From NCBI RefSeq assembly GCF_001039355.2, contig NW_019775425.1, positions 670,124 to 734,123 on the forward strand: a stretch of DNA of 64,000 bases. Reading direction: 5' to 3'. The stretch comes from Lingula anatina (taxonomy: Eukaryota > Brachiopoda > Lingulata > Lingulida > Lingulidae). The first letter of the stretch is position 1. Every line of letters begins with the position of its first letter. Positions 34,287 to 47,500 of this stretch are shown one piece after another. Under the pieces are notes generated by a model, which was not told where the DNA came from, made no database searches, and saw nothing but the letters and a program-made list of their open reading frames with translations. The position numbers were made by a program, and so were the translations under genes.

Positions 34287-35190
34287 TGATTAAATACGGT
34301 TATCAAATTAGTATTCGATAATACGCCTTAATAAAACAGCTGTAAAATCTAGTAGAGCAGATGGAAGAGTAGGCAGCTCACTCACGTCGTAGCATATGGG
34401 GCAAATTGATCGTAATTCCAATTTCCTTAGATCCACTTGATCGTATTCAACATGATCGTTTATGATGTATTTACTCTTCGAAAGCGATAGTGCATAAAGT
34501 ATCCATCTTTTACAACTTACAACAGCTGAATTAAAATAAGGTTTTTTACATCGCACTAATAAAAGCTGCATTAGGTATCTTTCTTTGGATGAAGTTGATT
34601 GACTCGTAAGTTAACTGTCGTTGTACAAATACCGAAGTATAGTCTAGTTAAAAAAGACAGACTGCAAGGTTTTGACGCAGAGTATTTAACATTAAAATTA
34701 ATTTCCAGGGCCCAAATATTTTCAAACTATCACTCCAACGAGTTCCAAGTTTTAAAAATACCCATTTCCACTTTGCTTATACCATGGACAAAATTAAAAT
34801 ATCGTTATTATGTCCAAGCCTATACAGAATGAGCTGTTACATACATTACTTGCGGTTAGCGTATGAATGTGATTTAGATACTTAAAAGGATGTAACTGAC
34901 ATAACCACAGGCTATCCAAAATGAACATTCAATACAATCTGCTGAAATGTCCCTTTTGTGTACATCTGTTAATCTTACCTTTCGCTCTCTCTTGTGTTTA
35001 ACAGTCTATTCCGCATCGTTTCTAACCACGCTTTCCTTTTACCGAAATTATGTCCGTAACCTGGATCGTGACTTCTGAATCCAGCTCTTGCGTCTCTCTG
35101 TAGTGCCGCAGGAAAGGCGTCCAGAAGAGAAACCAGCCCAACAAAGACAAGGAACGTTAGGATACCCTTGTGCATTGCAATCGTGAACAT
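32744..35190 (-). CDS. Allatotropin-like neuropeptide precursor (3 coding exons)
   Basis: The exons are 34979-35190, 33202-33293 and 32744-32802 (212+92+59 nt, 121 codons with the TGA), joined in phases 2 and 1. Donors are AG|GTAAG and CC|GTAAG; acceptors are TTTATTTCAG and CTACTTTCAG. Residues 1-25 form a signal peptide ending SLLDA. Monobasic Arg35 precedes AGFRSHDPGYGHNF-Gly-Lys-Arg (36-52), giving one amidated peptide with the GFR start and HxF-amide end of invertebrate allatotropins. Residues 75-98 form an acidic helix (MTNEELADLL...VDRIV) that runs into a perfect EF-hand loop, DTNRDGVVTRQE (99-110). If exon 1 is not spliced, a TAA lies inside its donor and would give a 70-residue product. 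A T-rich acceptor before 35218 suggests a 5' UTR intron. It would be a secreted neuropeptide acting on an orexin/allatotropin-type GPCR, by family knowledge. The precise family assignment rests on one short motif. Confidence 0.85.
34219..34283. repeat. (TA)n microsatellite in intron 1 of the peptide gene
   Basis: About 32 uninterrupted TA units within the 1.7 kb first coding intron of the allatotropin-like gene. Confidence 0.95.
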
Positions 35191-37359
35191 CGAAGGAGCG
35201 CTTTCTGTGTTCGCTCACCTATTAAGACGAAAAAATAATACAATGAAAAGAATTCGTGCAAACTACAACAGATCGGCTTATCGCCTGATTAATTAGAGAC
35301 AAAACGTGTTGATTTGGTCTTTTCACCTTCGTCAACACCTGTCGTCAATGTGTCACGTTGGCAGGAAGGAATATTGTGCGGCTTCTAAACTGCTCTGTTC
35401 TCGGTTCAGCACTTGCTTTAGACGGGAAACTTACATCCTTTTTATTGTCGCTATGATTATTTAAAACTACAGGCATTAGACGATTTGACGACGGTCGCTT
35501 TTTAGTGGAATATGATTCCACTTCCACTAGATTACATCCAATTTATAGTTAGTGAAACGAACGTAACATATAAAACTTCCGCCGAATTCCCCTGCCCCCG
35601 CAGCAATGGGCATATAATGAACATTGTGTAATCTGAACAAATGCAAATTGTTTTAGGATATCTCTCTTAAATCAAAATGCAACTCTTTTTCCATGCAGTA
35701 TCAACGGCGTTTTAATGAATTATTGATATGAGCTGCATTATGCATATTTGAACAACGAACAAAACTGGCATAAAAGACAAAAAATCTATTTGTCGCGAAA
35801 TCTGATCCTTAAACATTTTGTAATACTTTTCAGTTTTTATCTGAACAATAAATATAGTTTGTTTCGTCCACTTATCTACCGTTGGTTAACTTTATTATCC
35901 AGCCTTTTGAGCTCAATAGAAAATGGATCGTTGAAATGAGGTAAAGATTAAGACTGCCCATACAACCTTTTAAAAATTAGAAAATTTCCTGAATGCAATG
36001 CAAATTAAGAAAGCGTATTTTCCAACGCGACAAAAATGCGAGGGATTGAGGATTGGCAATGGTATTAAGAAAAGCCATTTGTCTTAACTCGCCATTGCAA
36101 AGGTCACAAATTGACGCACGGGCTTTGTCTTCTCACACATTATGAAATAAGAAAGCACTTTTCGCTGCACGGAACATTTTCATAATTTAACAGTAATATA
36201 AAGATTATAAAGCGATGTATTTTCTAGATTTAAAATTGCAAGCCGAAAAACAAATTATCTGAAAGAGACATCTTGCATTACCAATAGCTTATAAATCCCG
36301 TTTGTGCTTCTAGATGAACACTTGTTACCATTTAGCATCGAATGTACGTTGATGAAATGATGTGGTATAGATGTATGGATACAAGGGTTAATTGGGCTTT
36401 GTTCTTTTCTGAAACAGCTTAAATAGTTAAGAAATAGTAAAATGTCCGACAATTTGTAAGTTTGTTTGTTTGAAGGTTTTTATGCAAATATGCTAAAAAT
36501 GTAGATGTATGTATTCCCACAAGGTACTTTTGGTAATTTTGGGACAAGACAGATACAACAATCTTAAGTAATATCATTTGAACTGTTGGTAATTTTTTTA
36601 AACCTCTAATGGATCGTACTCGGTAACTTTGTTATCCACAACGGCAAAGCACTGTTTACAGCACTGTTCCTACTTTGATAGCAAACTTGTAGCGACAAAG
36701 AGATTTAACTTCTACACAAAGGAAGATGAGTGCGTAAACATTAAAATTGATTAGCTGTATCGGTAAATCATTTCTGGAGCACTTGTGATGAGAAAAACAC
36801 GCAATAATTGACCTACGAGATAACGTACAGAGGCTCCTAGTGACAAGATGTATGATAGATCGGATATACAAAATTGGAATTGTAAACGCGAACACATGGG
36901 TTTTTTTTTTCATGGATTTAAGATTCGAGTTAAGTCTTCAAGGAATTGGGATAGAAGAACCGTTTTTAAAAGGTTGTCGACAGCATAATTTCAACTTGGT
37001 TACGTTTTTACAGTGCTTTGCCAAGCAAGGTTTTGTTATCAGCACATGCACGCAGTGTTTAAATGAATGACACGATTCCTCCGATTCCTACACATACGCA
37101 TTGTAAATCTGATCAACAGAGCAAAAGATACGGTACTTAATGGAAGTGTGCCCAGCAGAGATGGTTTTATCTCTTTCTCGGACGTTCTACTATCGGAGCT
37201 ATCACGTTTGCCGGAAGTAATTTCATACCGGTTAATGTGACGCGCTATTAAATGAATTATTGGAGCTATTCCCTGTTCGTCTTCATTTATCACTGATAAA
37301 CTGATCGTATCAGCAGGGTCACACGCTTACTCACAATACTGATCAACATTACTTACTGC

Positions 37360-37361
<2 letters not shown>

Positions 37362-37400
<39 letters not shown>
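37362..37400. repeat. (AC)n microsatellite
   Basis: About 19 perfect AC units. Confidence 0.95.
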
Positions 37401-37405
<5 letters not shown>

Positions 37406-37826
37406 CTGTATTAAAAAGTATTAAAAACCAGTGTTTCGTTAAGGGGGGCCTCAATGACGGGGTTAGTGGTCATGAATATACCCTCAGTTTAATTGACTTT
37501 CTTCTATACATACATATCTTTGTGACTGGAAGATTATGCATTCAGAAAGACTCTCCTTTCTGTTTAAATAGTCCACATATTAAACCATTATAATAGAAGA
37601 TATAGTAATTAAGTGACTCTGATACATATTAAACCATCATAAGGAAGATATAGTAATAAAGTGACTCTGATACATAGTTTTTGAAAAACAAAATTGGAAA
37701 TACATAGAGCACATAAATGTAATTGCAGTGATATAAGTGAACGTTTATCTCGTTTTCCCTTTGCCTTAAGATTGGACTGACAAAGTCTCGAGGTTCCTGC
37801 TTCACTTGCAAGAGGCTACGTATTAT

Positions 37827-37841
37827 CAGGGGCGGATCCAG
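37827..37841 (+). repeat. CAGGGGCGGATCCAG motif outside the duplication
   Basis: This third copy of the putative transposon terminus is followed by a different sequence (AGATATTTTCTGAC) than in the tandem units. That is what a dispersed element end would give. Confidence 0.4.
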
Positions 37842-38359
37842 AGATATTTTCTGACAGTCTTCCAAATTATCTTTGTTGATCCCTCTTCCATTTTTGAAAT
37901 TAGATACCCATCAAGGTAAACTTGAAAATCTGACCGTCCTCCGGAAGACCCAAAAGACAGCCTCGATCGGCTCCTGATAATTGCTTTCAAGCACAAAGTA
38001 ATCCAGGTCTTTTTCCCAATTGCATTACACTTCTACATTACACTTGCTCATAGGTGAAATAGGTAAATGAAACGTAAACTTGCCGTTCACTTATAACACT
38101 GCAGTTTCATCTTAGTGTTTTGTTAGCTTGCACATGGCGTAAATTAGTCAGTGGCACTTGTAAAACAATCTGGTATTTGCGTGCCTTGATAGGATTTTCA
38201 CGCAAAATGTGCAACAGTGATTCAATAAACACGACAAAAGTTGTTTCCTTGGCTGCACAGTGCACACCTTACTTGAAGAGTAAGCGTATGAATAACCGGC
38301 GCGTTAGAAGTTATTCAGAAAAAAAGTGTCGCTATCTTCAGTGGCCAAATATTTATTTC

Positions 38360-38384
38360 AAAAAAAAAAAAAAAAAAAAAAAAA
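38360..38384. repeat. Poly(A) run
   Basis: 25 consecutive A followed by GGAAAAGAAATGG. There is no recognisable retrosequence upstream. Confidence 0.9.
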
Positions 38385-41300
38385 GGAAAAGAAATGGTTA
38401 GTATGTAGAGCGCGCACAAGTATTTTGAGCAAACCACGATGTGCTTTATATAACACGTTATCATTCATTTATTTTTTTTGGATCCAGATCTCTATAAGCC
38501 TGTACTTTTAATCATATCCTCCAAGGACATATATCCTTATATATATATCAATAAACGCGGTGTTCATTCAAACACGAGGTTTAAAAACAACGGGTAGAAC
38601 CGAAAAGATGGTAACTCCGCTCATTTGAGATAAAGCAAGTTCAATGCACTTACTACTATAAGTTTATTGTTTTTATGACCTTCAGTTCGTGACAATTAGT
38701 CAAAATAGGGTATGACTGGTATGTTTGCCTCTTTTTGCTGGTTTCAATTTCCGATTAAATAATATGCCTTCCCGTTTGACCGTTTTGATAAGTCTTTTCA
38801 AAGATCATAAAGGCTAAGATGTAGGTTTCACAATATCTCTCTAACTACTGATAATCTGCGATCGACACACTAAAACATTGTTGTAACGCCCCCAAAGGAC
38901 AGTCGGCGACTTAAATCGATTTATATTAAATTAGAACAAGTTTACACAGATTCACTATCTATGTATCATTTTATACGTGCGGCTTACATCCGATTTCCTA
39001 TTATGATACAAAATACATATCTTATTTGCTATTCACACGGATTTCGCTGAACAGTCAACGACTCTCCACAAATTCACTTCAACGGTTTTCTTTCATGTGG
39101 TATTATTGGGAAACTGAATGTTAAGCCTCGAGTACTGTGTGCATTTAATGAAACGAAACAAAAAAGTATCACTACCTGTAAACCCAATCGATGCTGTGCC
39201 ATTTCAATATAAGAAGGCAAACAGCTTTGTTCCTGACAACGAACCAAACCAACCGTGGAAGACAAATTACCTTTTATATTTAGACAGATGGATATAATAC
39301 CAGTTAATCAAATCACTTACATGATTTAGATTTCTGTCGGCAAGTGTCGCTACAGAACAGTAATTGGCAATTGATTTCACCTGGGCGATATGGATCAGTG
39401 AATTGGAATAAATACTGATAGAATTTTTGCTCCTTTCGAGTTGATGAAGCGGACGGAGGATCAATAGATTTTTGAAAAAATCATGTTTGAAAATTGGTTT
39501 TGGGTTTTCTCCAACATTTCCATCTGTGGACATCATGGATATGTGCATAAAAACATCACAGCTAAAACATCTTTCAAATTAAGAACGTGTGTAAGATATT
39601 TTCCTGCGATGCCATTTATCAGAAGGCATGTATCAGTAGGTAGAGGCTATATCGCAAAACTAATGCATGCCAATAATAACTCATTAGTCAGTTCCACAAC
39701 TGAAAATGTGATAACTGTTTTGATTTCTCTGGAGAAACTTCGTAGTTCTTTTCTGGTTCACGAAACAGGTCAAAACACAAATAACAACTATGTTTATGAC
39801 GGCATTTAAAGTTTGTTTTTTTACATCACAGTTAAAACATCTTTCGGAGCGCCCAAGCGAGTCTATAGGTTGCAGATTAAAAAAATCTTTGTCTTCTGTG
39901 TTCATAAGAATACATTGTCCAAAGTAAACCCAATTAAAACAGTAACTCCAGTACTGCATCTTTTTGGATCCACGATTATATAACTAACTGACATTTAACA
40001 TGTCCTCTTTATGTTTACTAGGCCAATTCAGAGATCGTCCCAACGACACGACTGAATGTACTACGCTATCTGGTGGAAAATCAGCTTTTTGTTTTCAAAA
40101 TAATAACAAAAGATTAAACCACCTGTAACCTGTAAGCTAGTTTTCACAACACAGCATCTGCAAACTATGCAATCCACCAAGTATATGGATATCATTTTAA
40201 ATATCAACAAAGGTAAGAAGCAAAGGCTGAATATTCACTAGAAACAGATAACAGAGGAAGACTAAAAGGCATTTTAAGGAGACAGAATTGGCATTCTAGT
40301 AGGAGTGCATTCTATATACCCATGGTACCAATATGGAGACATGTAACTCTATATGAAAACTAAAAAGGGATAGCTATCTGTGCACACAAAGAATTTATCA
40401 AGCATTAAACCAGTTTAGGGCACGACTTTGTTAGTGAGGTTTTATAGCTTTCAGAAATCATAAGGCTTATCTGTATCTTATTTTTGCTTAAGTTTTGTTG
40501 ACATGTAAGTAAATGGGCAAGTAAACTCTTTATCATATAACAGTAGGGATCTTCGCTTTCAGTCTTTATGCTTTAATGGTGTAAGTACAAGAGAATGTTT
40601 TTAAAAAGCCAAGGCATTGACTCTGAAGAAAACAACAATCATTCCATGGTCAAAGTTCAAGAAAAAATTTGTATTGTTGGCAACGGAGGACGCTAAAACC
40701 ATGCAAATGCGAGCGTTGCCTCTACAAAACTGTATCGGAAACAGAATTTAAATAACCATTCATTGCTACCGGAAGATCTACGCGAATGACCATTACCAGT
40801 AAATGTGATCTACGTAGTAGAAATAGATCTAAAGAACAGATTCTGTATTGCTCTTGAGAATCAATGAGCGTAACAAATGTTTACCTTATTGGGTCTTCAA
40901 GTAAGTTTTTGGGCTTAACAAAACATAAAAAGGTAAATCCTCCATACTTAAGCAATATAATGCACGTTATGCACAACATAAAAGATCTAAATCAACTGTT
41001 CTAATAGCATGTGGTGCATTTAACGCAAAACATAACATAGATTGCTGCAAAAGTGACACATTGGCCCGAGCTCGCTATGCTGATGGGTAACTCGAGACCG
41101 AATGATGGTTTCACTTCCTCTCAATAGGCAAGTAGAAGTGTAAGGAAGCTTGTAAAGAGTTAAATTCCCAATGGAAACTCAATGAAAACCATGGGGCCTG
41201 GGACTGAGTTGCACAATGGAATGCCAATAAGCCCTGTTGCATCACAAGTTGATATTGTCCACGCTGAAGATAATGACTTTACGTTAATGATGCAAAGTTG

Positions 41301-44300
41301 CTGACGGCGCCTGCCTTCGACTATTTCTGTTTATTCAGATGGCAAAGCTGCCGTGCGTTGATAAATAATTCAGCGTACATTAGTAATACACGTGCTGTCA
41401 TTACACGAGGATGGATGAAAGGATGACTTCTTAAGCTAATTTAAGAGCAGACTTGAAGGGCAAATGTACGCAATCATATGCATATGCAATATTTTGCCGT
41501 ATTAGTACATACCAGATACACCCACGATTTTAGTTATTGTTTTAGTCAGAGTGAAATCCTGGTTTTCGTTTCAAGATCTCTTAATAGGCAGTAACGGGTT
41601 GAAACCAAATTTTTGAAAATAGGTGAAAACCCTCATATGGAATTGTGAGACATTGATTTATAGTGACCCAATCTATCTGCTTTGCCAGGAAACTCGTACA
41701 AAACGAGAAGAAGAGTATTAAGATTTTCTCAAATATACATTAACCTTGTTGCATGTCTTTAATATTCCTTATGCGACTCGGGTAAATAAGTGACATAATT
41801 TCTGTACAGCACGTTTAGTTCAAGCGGACTGAAGAAACGTGTCCATAAATTACATTATGAATAAAAAACTGATAATATCTAAATACATCAACAGTTATGC
41901 ATTTTTCTCCAATGTGCTCGATAAGATCATATTATGAGATAGTTAACAACAATACTACTGAAAAAATTTGTTAAAAGACGAGTAAGATCACCGTAAATGA
42001 TCCGTGGATTTTGCACTTTAATCAATGCCTTTTAAATTGGATTGTATCTGCCCAAATTTACTTTCAGGTGTCCAAATATTAATGTTAACAGAACTTAAAT
42101 TAAAAGCTATCGATTTCCTACTATAATGTGTGGTCTCTGTGTATTTTACACATACAACGTGATTTTTTGTGTTGTTTTCCAATCTATCATTTCATCACGA
42201 CATCGTATCATATAGGATAGATACTTCCTACATCAATCACATTTTATCCCACCCCCCTCCTTAAAAAAAGAAAAAAAAACAGAAAGGAAGAAAAAACGCC
42301 CACCATAAGAGCAACAGTCCGCTTCTTAACGAAAAGAGAACATGTTTCATTGAAAATTAATTACTTCGGCTTGAACGGGTTTCTTGACGTCTGATTTTAA
42401 CGAGTTATATATTTGTATAATATTCCCCAACCGGTGGTACTTCACACCCACCTTGCATACGTCAAGATAAATCATATCTAAATACATTAAACGGCTATAC
42501 CCTCCAATAATATACCCATTTCATTTGACATGATATGAACCAAGCCTTCACGGATGGGGTTTGAGCTGATTTATTATCATTTTTTTAAATTTTTTTCGGG
42601 AAAGATTATTTTACGCCCCCTCTAAAACGTGCTGAGGCGCTAATGACTAACTGGCCTTCTTCCTAGAAGTCCAGAGCATTTTATTTCACGTTCAAGACGA
42701 TTTAATTTCCCCAAGCCAACATGGAGTGCGATAGCGGGTCCCACGGTGACTGGTGTAATTGATTCACTGATCTTTGAAGAGGCTTCTCTCAGGAAAAAAT
42801 ATGGGGCTCAAAGGCAATAGTTATGAATTGTCGTGCCTGGCATTTTTGGTCATTTTTCTCATTGAGCTCTTATTATCTCCGCTATCCTTTTTTCCTAGTT
42901 TTACATTTTTGATATTTAGATCACTACAGAAACGGGAACTTATCATTAACATTCATTAAAATAAAGCTTTTCAATCATACGAAGCAAAAACATAATATTT
43001 TCAAGTTCTTCTGTAAAACGCAAGTTTTTGAAACAAAACGTTGGTTTCAGTATATCTCATAATATTTTAGGGTACATCACTCGTTTCAATAGCTTATAAA
43101 GAATAGAACATGAAAGAAAATAGCATATAATAGAAACCTGTGCATTCTGAGCCTTCGAAGGAAACTGACATAGAGGCATGCGCACTCATGCTTACTCTAG
43201 TTCTGATCACGTTTACAACACTGTACAACAGTGGATATGGGACATCCATCTGAGAAGACTCTTGCCCAAAAGGTGAGGAGAGCAGCGAGCGATTTTACCC
43301 ATTTTGCCCATAGGATTTTTCAATCAATCAACGAAGGTTTTTCAAGAGAATTATTAACACAGGTATCCTGGTCCGAAATGTGAGCAATTCTCTGTCATGA
43401 AACCCACGGTAGCATGTTAATCTAAATTTTAAATTTTCTTGTTCACTCAAAGTATTAATTCTTATCACTAACGAAATTTGAATTAAAAAACAATGTGAAA
43501 GGGTCTGAATTTTTTTCAATTGAAGGTTATTTGTTTCAAGGTTTGTTTCAAGGTTTTCAAGGTTAAACTTTTTACTTTTCTCGACTTAAAACGGGTAATC
43601 TTACTGTCTCAATTTCTTTGTGCGTTTAGGTTGCGTGTATCTTTGATCAACAAAGCAAAAAACTACTATCACGCCACTGCGTTAAAGATAAAAGAAATGA
43701 ATAACAATATGACTGCGTTCATTTCAAGTTAAACGATTAACGATAAATTTAGAAAGATGATAACTACAGTGTATGATAAGAAATGTGATTTGTTTGTTTT
43801 GGGGAAATTTTGATTTACAAATGTATTTCTAAAATGAATTCTAAAGCTATGGCTACGAAATTCATCAAAACTCAATGAATTGTCTTTCTTTTCATGTCTT
43901 TGTCTTAACAAGCTTCTCAACTTTTGTCTTCTCATTTTCATTGAGATACTTGATGCTATGCCAGCAGGAAAATAAGGGAAAACGCCAAATTGATTTCAAA
44001 GGTCCGGATATTGTCAATTAGAACTTTTTCTCTTTTGCATACATGATATGGACAAACTCGAACAGTAAAAGAACGGTGTATCTTAATGTCACAGAACGTT
44101 GCTGTTTTATTCCCGTTAGATGAATTTCCTACTTCATGGTTGATTTCCTAATCAATGAACTTGAATGAACCGTAAATATTCCCTATCTACGTTGTTCCCC
44201 TCCTGCATCTGAATGCAAAAAAAAAACAAACAAAAAAAAAACTGACTGCCAAACAACCAGAGCAAAACCAACAAAATTAAAAATAAGATAATTTTCGTGG

Positions 44301-44362
44301 AAAAATGGGAAAAAGTTATAGTCTACCTGAGTAAAGTTGAAGTGTTTCTTCTTTGTAAGTCT

Positions 44363-44569
44363 TCAAAATGATGGATGGACGCGTATGTTGCCGTTATAGA
44401 TAGTCTTTTCTCTGTTTCGTTGAAAATTATCCACACGTAGCTCGACTCCTTCCCTGCTATAGTGGGTGAAAACATCAGTTAAACTAACAATCCCTTCTGC
44501 GCCATGCTTCCAATTGTCCAACTGTATGACAGGAATATCATTTCTTTTGAAGTCCACATCTCCCTATAT
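44363..44569 (-). other. Exon-like open frame, function unknown
   Basis: After an acceptor-like TATATATAG the minus strand stays open for 67 codons to a TGA, reading GDVDFKRNDIPVIQL then GIVSLTDVFTHYSREGVELR. It has no ATG at its start and would have to be a terminal exon. Composition looks protein-like, but no family is recognised and no upstream exon was found. Confidence 0.25.
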
Positions 44570-47500
44570 ATACGAAGCCCTTCTCGCTAGTTATCTTGTT
44601 TTCTCGTTGACACGTGTGGGCATGTACAACGTCAGTATCTTAGCACGCACTCGGGCATCACGTGCGAAATAAAATGACGTATTACTATCTGTAATCTGTA
44701 CTTTTCCACAGGATTGGTCTGCCAATAATGAAGAAAAATGAATACAGCAGTGGGGTTAATTCTGTACCTAATAGACTTCCGATTATTTCGAAAACGAAAA
44801 GTAGCAAATCTCAGAAATTGCTTGCCAACAAATTTACTTCAAAGCTTAAGTATTATAGCAGAGTAATGTAAATGTACCAATGTAGGCGTAGCATCGCATG
44901 TTTAGTCGGTGACACAGTCAGCAGTTATTCAAGTTTTGTGTGGAAATCATTGCCTCTTCATTAAAGTCATAAACATGCAGACGTATCACAACTGCATTTG
45001 ACCAGTTTGGGTCTTAGTGCAACATTGGCGAGGCCCTATTGCCCTTTGCATTTATTAATATGTCATGGATCTGTACCACAGTAAAACCTCTCTCAACGTG
45101 GACACTTTTATGTACGTATGGAACAGCTTGCTGCAGAATTGTTAAAACAAATGTTTGTATCAATGTTCAATGAAAAAATGTCCAATGGTGGATAAACCAA
45201 AATGTATGATTGCATGAATGAAAAATTGTTTATTCGATTTACCTGTTGGTAGTGCTCATACATGTATTACGCATGGAGATTTCTAAAAATTATGAAAGAC
45301 AAATTTAAAGTACCTGTACTTCATTCAAGTAAACTTTGAATAAGCAGAATGTTTCAATGTAAAACGAAGAACTCGCAGTCACTTGTTAACCTGTGCATTC
45401 ATCAATTTATTTATCAACTCATCTTTCCATTACCAATGATGCAGCTATAATGTTTGTTAAAAATTATTTGGAGAATAGCAATGACGGATTAATCAAAATC
45501 TAAATATTAGCTCAAAACTGCAATATTCATTTAGCTATTTGAAACAGTGTTTGTCTTATTAACAAAACCAAACATCGCAAAAGACAGAGCCTGGAGGTAG
45601 ACTTCCGTTTGCTCGGCAGATCACAGTTAGAACCCCTTGGTGTCCTTGTGCAAGGTCTGGTATCGCTAATTAAACTGCATGGTAAACAATATTTTTTATA
45701 TTTTACCGTGTCATCAAAAGCAGTGAGATAGACGAGCTAAGACAACAAACGTCTATTCACATATGTCATTTCATCAATTCCAACCTTCCGAATACACAAA
45801 ACCGTGTTTCGCGTGCTAACTGAGCACCTCCTTGGAGACGTGTTAATGGATTAATGGCGACACCCCTCCGACTTGCCTATTGTTAAAAATTGTTTTATTA
45901 ATGCCGTGTAATATGCGGCATCCATAGAGCACAAGAAGCCGGTAGGATTAATTCTTGGAGACAGATACAACCTTAATACTTAGTTGAGTACCCCTTGGGG
46001 TACGAGTGCCGAGCTCTGAAAATAAGCTGTTTACTGACAATTTGTAATAAACGTCAGCACAATTACGTGTATTCGAATGCTTTCCGTATTTCACATGCTG
46101 TGTCTGGTTGTCATTAACTTACGAGTGTATGCTCTATATCCATTGTATTTATCACGAACACAGGTATAGTTGTTTTCAATAATCGACACATATTTCCCGT
46201 TTTTGTTTTTGCCGTGAAAAAAACGAGGGTTCTTCCTAGGAATGGAATTAAGGAGGGCATGTAAGAGCGACACAGATGGTAGAATACCATTATCTATTTT
46301 TGCACATTCAACGCCTTATCACGTTGTATTTGTTCGTTAATTTGAAAGGATTGTCAAAAGTATTATCTCCACTATCTAATGGATGACTCAACTTTTACCT
46401 GTTTTCCAGTGCGTAACTTCGAAAACAAGAAGCACACTCATATCCGCATCGTGATTTCTTTTGTTTGGTTGTCTGAGCTCTTAACACGGCGTGATCCACA
46501 GCAACGGAAATGATTGCTCATCAAAATTGTCTTTATCAATCTTTCATTAGATTTTTTAAATAAAAAATTAGCCCTTTTGGGCTAGAATTTGTTATAATCT
46601 TCATAACTTTTGCTAACAAGAAATTCCAGCGTTGCATACTACAGCGACCACCTACATCAGTATAGATGAACCAATTCGTCTTGAGATGCACACAGTAGAA
46701 ATTAATTGCCTGGTAGCAATTTTTGTTTACTAACTGTATGTTTATATCCTAGTGACAAATGACTTACTTTTCAAGCAGAGAGCTTTTTACCATGAGATAA
46801 CCTTGCTATTAAGTCCAATCTTTATTAAGTGTGTAATTAAACGGTGTACAAAATCATTTAGCTCCCAAAAGGATAAACATTAATTTTATGCACCGACCAA
46901 GTGATTTCTTTTTGATAAGATCTCACAGCAGCTGAATCGTTTCACATATGCATGTTATTGAGTGGATGGTTGGTTGAACACCGCTAGACAATCATTACAA
47001 TTCATCCATTTCCCCAGAAAACAGACAAGCAAATACGTGCAAGCTATTGTCAGTTTGCAGGTGTATGCTTCTTGGCAAATGCTTTATTTTGAAGTTCTTG
47101 GATAACTACAGTGATGGAACACTTCTTGGGAACAATTTGTGTAACCACAAGAGAATCATATGCTGCAGTATAGCCGCCAACAGATACAGTCGCTTACTCG
47201 TTAATGGCAAAATCGAATGCTCTTCTACCTTAAAGTCCGTTGATATTTGTTTGCCAAGCACGTGCTGAGTACAGCTCGCCCCAAATTTTAGACAAAACGA
47301 ATTTAACACTCGCTATTTGCATCAAGACATTGCATCAAGACGACAATACTGACATTAAAGTTCAACCTTTCACATAATGAATTTCGTGAAATTATCGACT
47401 ATTAGGAATGGGGCCCTCTCTTTAGAATAGATCACAGCAATCCGAGAATCCTGTATCTCTTATACCATGTTAAACGCCATGCGAAACTTGAAATGAAGAT

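Larger units (their letters stand above)
35219..44362. other. Gene-poor stretch
   Basis: No supportable gene is visible. Notable items are an (AC)n array (37362-37400), an A run (38360-38384) and the dispersed motif at 37827. The upstream exon and promoter of the peptide gene should lie in the first kilobases of this stretch, but I cannot place them. Confidence 0.45.

Noticed and set aside
34393-34474. Exon candidate on the minus strand (KYIINDHVEYDQVDLRKLEL..CPICYD) between exons 1 and 2 of the peptide gene, with a good GTGAGT donor
   Set aside because: It accepts the phase of exon 1 but ends in phase 0, whereas the exon at 33202-33293 needs a phase-2 partner. Exon 1 joins that exon directly in phase, and the resulting EF-hand region is coherent.
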